From: Variovorax sp. PAMC26660
Lineage (GTDB): Bacteria > Pseudomonadota > Gammaproteobacteria > Burkholderiales > Burkholderiaceae_C
Assembly (NCBI RefSeq): GCF_014302995.1
Contig: NZ_CP060295.1
Coordinates: forward strand, 6,811,501-6,875,500
Direction of reading: 5' to 3'
Length of the DNA stretch: 64,000 nt
Positions within the stretch are counted from its first letter, which is position 1. Each line of letters opens with the position of its first letter. The position numbers and the translations under genes were made by a program. Shown in pieces: positions 55,668 through 64,000 of this stretch. The notes beneath the pieces are model-generated. The model was not told where the DNA came from, searched no databases, and saw nothing but the letters and a program-made list of their open reading frames with translations.

Positions 55668-56672
55668 GTGACAGCACGCCGTCAGTTGATCATTCGTTCC
55701 GTCGCCATTGCCGCAGCACTTGCGGCCGGCGCGCCCGGTCTTGCGCTTGCGCAGCAGGCCAAGTTGAAGGTGGCGGCGGTGTACACCGTGCCCTTCGAGC
55801 AGCAATGGGTGGGCCGCATCCACAAGGCACTCAAGGCGGCGGAAGCGCGCGGCGAGATCGAATACAAGGCCACCGAGAACGTCAGCAACGCCGACTACGA
55901 GCGCGTGATGCGCGAGTACGCCACCGGCGGCAACCAGCTCATCCTGGGTGAAGTGTTCGGCGTGGAAGCGGCAGCGCGCAAGGTCGCGAAAGATTTCCCC
56001 AAGGTCGCCTTCCTGATGGGCTCGTCGCTCAAGCCGCAGGCGCCCAACTTCAGCGTGTTCGACAACTACATCCAGGAGCCGGCGTACCTGAGCGGCATGG
56101 TGGCCGGCGGCGTGACCAAGAGCAACCGCATCGGCATGGTCGGCGGCTTCCCGATTCCCGAGGTCAACCGCCTGATGAACGCCTTCATGGCCGGCGCCAA
56201 GGAAACGAACCCGAAGGTCGAGTTCAGCGTGAGCTTCATCAACAGCTGGTTCGACCCACCGAAGGCCAAGGAAGCGGCCTTCGCCATGATCGACAAGGGC
56301 GCCGACGTGATGTACGCCGAGCGCTTCGGCGTGTCGGATGCGGCCAAGGAAAAGGGCAAGCTCGCCATCGGCAACGTGATCGACACCCAGGCGCAATACC
56401 CCGACACGGTGGTCGCCTCGGCCCTGTGGAACTTCGAGCCCTCGGCCGACCGCGCGATCAAGCTCGTGAAGGAAGGCAAGTTCGCCGCCGAAGACTACGG
56501 CGTGTACTCGCAGATGAAGCACAAGGGTTCCGAACTGGCACCGCTCGGTACTTTCGAGAAGAAGGTGCCGGCCGACTTCATCGCCAAGGTGAAGTCCAAG
56601 CAGGCCGACATCCTTGCCGGCAAGTTCACCGTCAAGGTGGACGACGGCCAGCCCAAGTCCACCGCGAAATAA
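55668..56672 (+). CDS. BMP-family nucleoside-binding lipoprotein or periplasmic protein (PnrA-like)
   Basis: 334 residues from GTG 55668, with GAGGAG eight bases upstream. The signal peptide is IIRSVAIAAALAAGAPGLALAQ, without a lipobox Cys. The mature part shows the BMP pattern: VAAVYTVPFEQQWVGRIHKAL near 40, DNYIQEPAYLSGMVAG near 125, IGMVGGFPIPEVNRLMNAFMAGA near 145 and SFINSWFDPPKAKEAAFAMID near 180. BMP proteins bind purine or pyrimidine nucleosides. It belongs to the ABC importer completed by the genes at 61204 and 62793. Confidence 0.9.
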   Translation: MTARRQLIIRSVAIAAALAAGAPGLALAQQAKLKVAAVYTVPFEQQWVGRIHKALKAAEARGEIEYKATENVSNADYERVMREYATGGNQLILGEVFGVEAAARKVAKDFPKVAFLMGSSLKPQAPNFSVFDNYIQEPAYLSGMVAGGVTKSNRIGMVGGFPIPEVNRLMNAFMAGAKETNPKVEFSVSFINSWFDPPKAKEAAFAMIDKGADVMYAERFGVSDAAKEKGKLAIGNVIDTQAQYPDTVVASALWNFEPSADRAIKLVKEGKFAAEDYGVYSQMKHKGSELAPLGTFEKKVPADFIAKVKSKQADILAGKFTVKVDDGQPKSTAK

Positions 56673-56688
56673 GCATTCCCGAAAACCT

Positions 56689-59502
56689 ATGAATCGTGCG
56701 CGATGGCGGACCGCAATCCATGGTGTGGCTGTTGCGGCGTTGGCCGTCGTCGCGCTCACTGCATGCCAACCTGAGCCAGCGGGCACGGCGGCGCCGCCGG
56801 TAGCGGTGGCCCCACCTGCCGCTGCAGCCTCGGCGGCGGCAGCGCCACCTGTTGTCGCTGCACCGGTCGGCATTCCCGCCGCGCTGCAGGAGCGTGCCGA
56901 CGCGCTGCTCGCCGCGCATCGCCAGATGGTTGTGCTCATGACCGGCGAGCGCAAGCTCGATGCGGCCGAGAAGCGCGCGGTCAGCGCGGTCGGGCAACTG
57001 CTGTTTCACGACATGCAGGAGCGCCAGCGCGCCCTCATCGCGCAGGCCGGCGACATGGCCGACCCGGCCACGGTACCGGCCTTGAACGCGCTGCTGGACC
57101 GCATCGAAAGCGAGCCGAGCTGGTTCGATGCCGACCGCCTGGCGTTCAAGGAATTTCTTGGCGAGCTGAGCACGCGCTACGGCCAGGCGCAGTCCCTGCC
57201 CGGCCTCAAGCTCGGCCGCCGCGCCAGCGAAGACCTGGCCGTGCTCGCCGAAATCGAGCAGGCCTACGACCGAGAACTCAAGGACGTGTTCGGCCGCTTT
57301 GCGCAGCGCGGCATCGAGCCCCAGCGTGAAAAGTGGGCCGACTACGTGGCCAAGCTCCAGGGCCTGTATTCGCGCGACAAGATCCTCAAGGACTTCGGCG
57401 CCATCGTGCCCTACACGCAGCCCGCTGGCAGTGCCAAGGAAGGTGGCGACGTGCGCGAGATCTTCGGCACCTCGCTGCCCCCCAAGACCGTGGTGCTGAC
57501 CTTCGACGACGGCCCGCACGCCAAGCACACCGACGAGATCCTGGAGATATTGAAGCGCTACGACGCGCCGGCCATCTTCTTCGAGCTTGGCCAGAACCTG
57601 GGCAAGCTCGACGCGCAAGGCAAGGCGCAGCTCGGCGCCAACGGCGCGGTGGCCAAGCGCGTGCTGGCCGCAGGGCACATTCTGGGAAACCACAGCTTCA
57701 GCCACAGCATGATGGCCAAGATGAGCGACGACGCGGTGCGCACCGAGGCCACCGAAACCGAGGCCCTGCTCGACGCCACCGGCCGCCCGCAGTCCACGCT
57801 GTTCCGCTTTCCCTACGGCGCGCGCAACGAAGACAAGCTGAGCACCGTCGAAGCGCTCAAGCTGCGCTCGATGTTGTGGACCGTCGACTCGATGGACTGG
57901 GCCGACCCGGTTCCCAAGTCGATTGCCGACCGCGTGCTGGCCGAGGTCGACAAGGCCAAGCGCGGCGTGATCCTGTTCCACGACATCCAGGGCCGCACCG
58001 TGCAGGCCCTGCCCACGGTGCTCGACCAGCTGGTGGCCGACGGCTACCGCTTCGCCACCTGGCGCGACGGCAAGTTCATCGTCAACGCACCCAAGAAGGC
58101 GACGCCCGACGACGGCGTGGCTGCCACTTCTGGCGACACGCTCTACCGCGAAAGCCACGCACTGATCATCGGCATCGACAAATACGCCAAGTGGCCCGGC
58201 CTGCACCACGCGGTGCCCGATGCCAAGGCGATGGAACAGTTGCTCGTCACGCGCTTCGGCTTCAAGCCCGAGAACGTCACGGCGCTGTACGACGGCGAAG
58301 CCACGCGCGCCAACATCCTGCGCGTACTCAACGACAAGCTCACCGACAGCAAGCGCGTGAAGCGCGACGACCGCGTGCTGGTGTTCTTTGCCGGCCACGG
58401 CAGCACCCGCAAGCTCGCCAGCGGGCGCGACGTCGGCTACATCGTTCCCGTCGATGCGGCGCTGGACGACCTGGCCTCCGACGCGATCTCCATGCCGCAA
58501 CTGCAGGAGGTCGCAGAAGCGCTGTCGGCCAAGCATGTGCTCTTCCTGGTGGACGCCTGCTACTCGGGCCTGGGCCTCACGCGCGGCGGTGCACCACAAG
58601 GCAGCAAGAACTTCCTGACCGACAACGCGCGCCGCATCGGCCGCCAGATGCTCACCGCCGGCGGTGCTGACCAGCAGGTGGCCGATGACGGCCCCGGCGG
58701 TCACTCCGTCTTTACCTGGACAGTGCTTCAGGCGCTGTCGGGCAAGGCCGACCTGAACGGCGACGGCGTCATCACCGGCACCGAACTCGCGGCTTACGTG
58801 GCACCGGCGGTCTCAGCCATCGCGCGGCAGACGCCGGCCTTCGGCAGCCTGCCGGGCTCGGAGGGTGGCGAGTTCGTGTTCGCGCTGCCCATCGAGCGCG
58901 AAGGCCTCAGCGGCGACAGCCTGCAGCTCGACGCTGCCGCCAGCAAGGTCAACAAGCGCATCGACGAGGCCAACGAGCAGGCCGTGCATGCCGCTGCGGC
59001 ACCAAAGGCCGGTGGAGCCGGTGCGGCAGCCATCGAAGTGGTGGTGAAGAACCTCGAAGGCGGCGACGCCAAGCTGACCATGCCGGCCGCCGCGCCAGTA
59101 GCACCGCGCGTGGCCGCCCAGCGCGCCAACGACCGCGGCCTGCAGCTGTACCGCGAGCGCCGCTACGACGAGGCCGAAGCCGCCTTCACCGAGGCGTTGA
59201 AGCTGCAGCCGCGCTTTGCGCTGGCGGCCAACAACCTCGGCTTCGTGTACTTCAAGCGCGGCAAGCCGGTCGAGGCTGCGCGTTGGTTCGAGCAGGCAAT
59301 CGACATGGACGGCAGCCGCGCCCTGGCCTACCTGAACCTTGGCGATGCGTACCTGCAGGCCGGCAACGATGCCAAGGCATTGGCCGCCTACACCACCTTC
59401 GTCGGACTGGCGCCCAAGCATGCGCGCGTTGCGGCGCTGCAGGCCTGGATCGCTGCGCCCGACGCTGAACACCGCCCTCAACTACCGCCAACGAACTCAT
59501 GA
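56689..59502 (+). CDS. exported lipoprotein: NodB deacetylase + caspase-like protease + TPR
   Basis: 937 residues with a signal peptide and lipobox AALAVVALTACQP. An Ala/Pro linker and a helical region (about 60-240) precede a NodB deacetylase domain (TFDDGPH 271-277, GNHSFSHSMMAKM, FRFPYGARNED, VILFHDIQG). Next is a caspase-fold domain (SHALIIGIDKYAKW, catalytic His570 in FFAGHGS, Cys624 in DACYSG), with a calcium-type loop DLNGDGVITGTELAAYV. Finally TPR repeats begin near 805. Both catalytic centres look intact. It sits between the binding protein and the ATPase of a nucleoside importer and overlaps the next gene by four bases. Role unknown; cell-wall remodelling coupled to proteolysis is one guess. 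Confidence 0.85.
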   Translation: MNRARWRTAIHGVAVAALAVVALTACQPEPAGTAAPPVAVAPPAAAASAAAAPPVVAAPVGIPAALQERADALLAAHRQMVVLMTGERKLDAAEKRAVSAVGQLLFHDMQERQRALIAQAGDMADPATVPALNALLDRIESEPSWFDADRLAFKEFLGELSTRYGQAQSLPGLKLGRRASEDLAVLAEIEQAYDRELKDVFGRFAQRGIEPQREKWADYVAKLQGLYSRDKILKDFGAIVPYTQPAGSAKEGGDVREIFGTSLPPKTVVLTFDDGPHAKHTDEILEILKRYDAPAIFFELGQNLGKLDAQGKAQLGANGAVAKRVLAAGHILGNHSFSHSMMAKMSDDAVRTEATETEALLDATGRPQSTLFRFPYGARNEDKLSTVEALKLRSMLWTVDSMDWADPVPKSIADRVLAEVDKAKRGVILFHDIQGRTVQALPTVLDQLVADGYRFATWRDGKFIVNAPKKATPDDGVAATSGDTLYRESHALIIGIDKYAKWPGLHHAVPDAKAMEQLLVTRFGFKPENVTALYDGEATRANILRVLNDKLTDSKRVKRDDRVLVFFAGHGSTRKLASGRDVGYIVPVDAALDDLASDAISMPQLQEVAEALSAKHVLFLVDACYSGLGLTRGGAPQGSKNFLTDNARRIGRQMLTAGGADQQVADDGPGGHSVFTWTVLQALSGKADLNGDGVITGTELAAYVAPAVSAIARQTPAFGSLPGSEGGEFVFALPIEREGLSGDSLQLDAAASKVNKRIDEANEQAVHAAAAPKAGGAGAAAIEVVVKNLEGGDAKLTMPAAAPVAPRVAAQRANDRGLQLYRERRYDEAEAAFTEALKLQPRFALAANNLGFVYFKRGKPVEAARWFEQAIDMDGSRALAYLNLGDAYLQAGNDAKALAAYTTFVGLAPKHARVAALQAWIAAPDAEHRPQLPPTNS

Positions 59503-60467
59503 TGACAAACCCTTCCTCGTTTCTTCAGCGCCTGCGCGGTCCGTTTCTTGCCGCCGCGCTCGGCCTTGCGCTCACGGGCTGCGTCGGCATTTACAAGTCC
59601 GACGTGGTCAGCATCAACAGCAGCACGCGGCTGGACGACACACCGCGCATCGCGGTGATCTCGGCCTTCCAGCCCGAGCTGACGCTGCTGCTGGCCCGGT
59701 TGCAAGGCCCTGCAAAACACAGCGTGAACGGCGTGGAGTTCACCACCGGCACGCTCGAAGGCAAGCCGGTGGTGCTGTTCCTGTCGGGCATCAGCATGAC
59801 GAACGCGACCATGAACACGCAGCTCGTGCTCAACCGCTTTCGCATCACCCACATCGTGTTCAGCGGCATCGCGGGCGGCGTGAACCCGCAACTGCACGTG
59901 GGCGACGTCACGGTGCCGGCGCAATGGGGCCAATACCTCGAAGTGCTGATGGCGCGCGAAACCGCACCGGGCAAGTACAGCGCGCCGCCCTTCATCACCG
60001 ATGCCACGCTGCCCAACTTCGGGATGATGTTTCCGCGTCCGGTCGAAGTGCGCTCGGCGGCCAAGCCGGAGATCGTGCGCAAGTTCTGGTTCGAGGCCGA
60101 TCCGAAGATGCTCGAGGTGGCGCGCAGCATCCGCAACGTCGACCTGGCGAACTGCAACGCCGGCAAGTGCCTCGCGCGCAAGCCGCAGCTGGTAGTCGGC
60201 GGCAACGGCGTCTCGGGCCAGGCTTTCATGGACAACAAGGCCTATCGCGAATACACCTACAAGACTTTCCAGGCCAACGTGCTCGACATGGAAACCGCGG
60301 CCGTGGGCATGGTGGCCTACAGCAACGGCGTGCCTTACATCGCCTTCCGCTCGCTCAGCGACCTCGCGGGCGGTGGCGACGGCGAGAACGAAATGGGCAC
60401 CTTCATGAGCATCGCGGCGGACAACTCCGCCAAGGTCATGCTGGCGTTCCTGGCCGCCTGGAAGTGA
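59499..60467 (+). CDS. nucleosidase/phosphorylase-fold lipoprotein
   Basis: 322 residues starting MMTNPSSFLQRL. The lipobox is LALTGCVGI. The PNP/MTAN fold is visible in RIAVISAFQPELTLLLARL near 50, GKPVVLFLSGISMTNATMNTQLVLNRF near 85, IVFSGIAGGVNPQLHVGDVTVP near 120, LDMETAAVGMVAYSNGVPYIAFRSLSD near 265 (the Glu that binds ribose) and a final DNSAKVMLAFLAAW. Exported members probably cleave nucleosides outside the inner membrane. It has a 4-base overlap with both neighbours. Confidence 0.85.
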   Translation: MMTNPSSFLQRLRGPFLAAALGLALTGCVGIYKSDVVSINSSTRLDDTPRIAVISAFQPELTLLLARLQGPAKHSVNGVEFTTGTLEGKPVVLFLSGISMTNATMNTQLVLNRFRITHIVFSGIAGGVNPQLHVGDVTVPAQWGQYLEVLMARETAPGKYSAPPFITDATLPNFGMMFPRPVEVRSAAKPEIVRKFWFEADPKMLEVARSIRNVDLANCNAGKCLARKPQLVVGGNGVSGQAFMDNKAYREYTYKTFQANVLDMETAAVGMVAYSNGVPYIAFRSLSDLAGGGDGENEMGTFMSIAADNSAKVMLAFLAAWK

Positions 60468-61203
60468 CGGCGGCGCCCGCTCGTCCCCTTCGACTTGTTC
60501 TGCTTCCGGGCATGGACGGCACGGGCGATCTCTTCGAGCCCCTGGCGCAAGCCATGGGGCAGCGCGACACCATCGACGTGGTGCGCTACCCCGGCACCGA
60601 GGCGCTGGGCTATGACGAACTCGAACGGCTGGTGCGCGCGCAACTGCCCGCCAGCCAGCCCTTCGTGCTGCTCGGCGAATCCTTCTCGGGCCCGCTGGCC
60701 ATCTCGATCGCAGCCGCCCCGCCGCCGGGACTGCGCGGGCTGATCCTGTGCTGCAGCTTCGCCCGCAGCCCCGCGCCGGGGCTGGCGCTGCTGCGCGGCG
60801 GCTTGCTCGAACTGTCGATGAAGTTCATGCACTCGGACCTGATGCGTGGGCCCATGCGCCATATGCTGCTGGGTCGCTTTGCCACGCCGCGCCTTGTGGC
60901 ATCGCTGCAGGACTCGCTGCGACAGGTGACGGCGGCTGTCATGACGCGCCGAATGAAAGAAGTGCAGCGCGTGAACGTGGTCGACAAGCTCTCGCAGGTG
61001 CGCGTGCCCGCGATGTACCTGCAGGCCATGCAGGACCGCATCGTTCCCGCGCAGGCGGCCCGCATCATCCAGCGCGCCCTGTCGGGCCTTCGCATCGTGC
61101 GCCTGGAAGGGCCGCACGGCTTGCTGCAAGCGGCACCTGTCGCCACGGCCCTGGCCATTCAAAACTTTTGCAGCGAACTCGGCAACCCCGAGCCCGCCAC
61201 CCC

Positions 61204-61207
<4 letters not shown>
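60464..61207 (+). CDS. alpha/beta hydrolase
   Basis: 247 residues from GTG 60464 (GTGA overlap). It has LVLLPGMDGTGDLFEPLAQAM with the oxyanion region, the nucleophile elbow FVLLGESFSGPLAI near 75 (Ser in GESFSG), an Asp in YLQAMQDRIVP near 193 and a His in LEGPHGLLQ near 221. No signal peptide is seen, so it is cytoplasmic. The substrate is unknown; its position in the importer operon suggests an ester attached to the imported compound. Confidence 0.82.
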
Positions 61208-62792
<1,585 letters not shown>

Positions 62793-62796
<4 letters not shown>

Positions 62797-63860
62797 TGCG
62801 GCTCGAACGACGCCACGAAACCTCGCGCGCCGCACTGGTGCTCGCTCCTATCGGCGCGGTCGCCTTCACGATGGCGGTGAGCGCGCTGCTGGTGCTGTGG
62901 GCCGGTGCGCCGGTCGGCCGCACCTACGCGCTGCTGCTGCAGGGCGGCTTCGGTTCGGTGTTCGCGTGGAGCGAGACGCTGACGCGCGCCATCCCGCTGA
63001 TCCTGACCGGGCTGGCGGCCACGGTGGCTTTCAAGGCGCGGCTGTTCAACATCGGGGCCGAGGGCCAGCTCTACGCGGGCGCGCTGGCGGCCGTGGCCGT
63101 GGGCGGCATGCATGGCGGCACGGGCTTCGAGCTGTCGCCCTGGCTGCTGTTCCCGCTGATGATGCTGGCGGCGGCAGTGGCCGGCGCGCTGATGCTGCTG
63201 GGCCCGGCCCTGATGAAGAACAAGCTCGGCGTCGACGAGGTGGTGACCACGCTGCTGATCAACTTCATCGTGCTGCTGGGCGTGTCCGCGCTGCTCGACG
63301 GACCGATGAAAGACCCGACTGCGATGGGCTGGCCGCAGAGCGTGTCGCTGCAGTCCGACCTGGAACTCGGCAAGCTGATCGCGCAGACGCGCGTGCACAC
63401 CGGGCTGCTGTGGGCCGTGTCGCTCGCGGTGATCGTCTGGGCGCTCTTCAAATACACGGTACTGGGCTTCGACATCCGCGCCGTGGGCGCCAACGCGCGC
63501 GCCGCCGCCTTTGCCGGCGTGCCGGTAACGCGCACCGTGGTCATGGTGGCGCTGCTCTCGGGTGCGCTGGCCGGACTGGCCGGCGCCATCGAGGTGGCCG
63601 GCCGCACCAGCTACGTCACGCTCGACATGTCGCCGGGCTACGGCTACACCGGCATCGTGATCGCGATGCTCGCGGGGCTGCATCCGCTGGGAGTGATTGC
63701 CGCTGGCGTGTTCGTGGCCGGCGTGCTGGTCGGCGCGGACACCATGAGCCGCGCGGTCGGCGTGCCGACGTACATCGCCGATGTGATCGTCGCCGCCTCG
63801 CTGATCGCGGTGCTGGTGGCAACCTTGCTGACGCAATACCGGGTGAGGATGAAGAAATGA
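62793..63860 (+). CDS. nucleoside ABC transporter permease (NupP-like)
   Basis: 355 residues with about nine membrane helices. The conserved segments are ETLTRAIPLILTGLAATVAFKARLFNIGAEGQLYAGAL near 60-95, NKLGVDEVVTTLLINFIVLL near 140 and GANARAAAFAGVPV near 230. It belongs to the BPD_transp_2 family used by nucleoside importers. A second permease normally follows and would start just at the window edge. Confidence 0.92.
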
Positions 63861-63993
63861 CGGCAGCCTTCGCATCTTCTGCCTTGCTCCTTCGCCCGCT
63901 GGGGGAAGGCTGGAATGGGGGCATCGGCCTTCACAGCGAGCGCCGCGTGCCCCCACCCCAACCCTCCCCCGTAAGGGGAGGGAGAAATACCCG
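63861..63993. repeat. intergenic segment with a CCCTCCCC/GGGGAGGG hairpin
   Basis: A G/C-tract hairpin CCCTCCCC-CGTAA-GGGGAGGG sits at about 63962-63982, a type I recall as common between genes in this group of bacteria. A chance 46-codon frame overlaps it. The insert separates the two permease genes, which would otherwise be adjacent. Confidence 0.45.
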
Positions 63994-64000
63994 ATGACCG
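63994..64000 (+). CDS. probable start of the second nucleoside permease (partial)
   Basis: ATG at 63994 is preceded by GGGAGGGAG at suitable distance. Only two codons are visible. The call rests on operon context, because BMP-type importers have two different permeases and only one is in the window. Confidence 0.35.

Noticed and set aside
63857..63997. 46-codon frame starting at the permease stop
   Set aside because: It runs through an intergenic G/C hairpin repeat, is low in complexity and has no likeness to a permease. The better start for the next gene is 63994.

Overview
The window looks like a chromosomal segment of a high-GC betaproteobacterium of the family Comamonadaceae, most likely Variovorax or a close relative. 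The reasons are the codon use, the block purD-hemF-nadD-rsfS-rlmH-maf-rng, a tolB-pal-cpoB block, intergenic repeats of a kind I remember from this family, and the many accessory catabolic operons. The genus is an inference, because there is no rRNA gene in the window.

Layout. (1) 0.1-13.8 kb, minus strand: a catabolic and uptake locus for an amine or short peptide. It has a class II aldolase-like protein, a complete Dpp-type ABC importer, a 2-hydroxyacid dehydrogenase, a polyamine-type aminotransferase, a DMT transporter, a FadR-type GntR regulator and an acetylpolyamine amidohydrolase. It ends with a kinase and a PLP phospho-lyase that closely resemble the vertebrate hydroxylysine kinase and 5-phosphohydroxylysine phospho-lyase. 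(2) 14.0-22.1 kb: an accessory island ending at tRNA-Lys. It holds small orphan genes, a stray 35-bp copy of rhs sequence, a large RHS toxin with a unique C-terminal tip, a candidate immunity gene, a truncated phage gene and a tyrosine integrase that reads into the tRNA. (3) 22.2-35.2 kb: housekeeping genes (tcdA, cpoB, pal, tolB, msbA, rng, maf, rlmH, rsfS, nadD, hemF, purD, yebC-type) with one unexpected dioxygenase between maf and rlmH. (4) 35.4-48.9 kb: an aryl-polyene/xanthomonadin-like cluster. A UbiE-like methyltransferase, a chorismatase, an acyltransferase and a glycosyltransferase lie on the plus strand. Ten overlapping genes run on the minus strand, from an acyl carrier protein to a ketoreductase. 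No ketosynthase is present. (5) 48.9-52.0 kb: a HerA-like ATPase and a sigma-F/NrsF-type ECF sigma and anti-sigma pair with a recognisable autoregulatory promoter. (6) 52.1-64.0 kb, plus strand: a URC-type uracil catabolism set (GTP cyclohydrolase II-like protein, DUF1688/URC4 protein, uracil phosphoribosyltransferase) followed by a BMP-family nucleoside ABC importer. Embedded in that importer operon are an exported deacetylase-caspase-TPR fusion, a nucleosidase-like lipoprotein and an alpha/beta hydrolase.

Between the genes there is an unusual set of composite repeats. Each consists of two long hairpins with unrelated stems that carry the same core in their loops in opposite orientation. One type occurs twice, in inverse orientation and 40 kb apart (10.1 and 50.5 kb). 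A second type with the same plan but a different core lies at 38.8-39.3 kb.

The points most worth follow-up are the hydroxy-amine phosphorylation/phospho-lyase locus, the deacetylase-caspase fusion in a nucleoside importer operon, the ketosynthase-free aryl-polyene-like cluster, the RHS tip with its immunity candidate, and the two-hairpin repeats. All functional calls come from reading the sequence. No database search was run.
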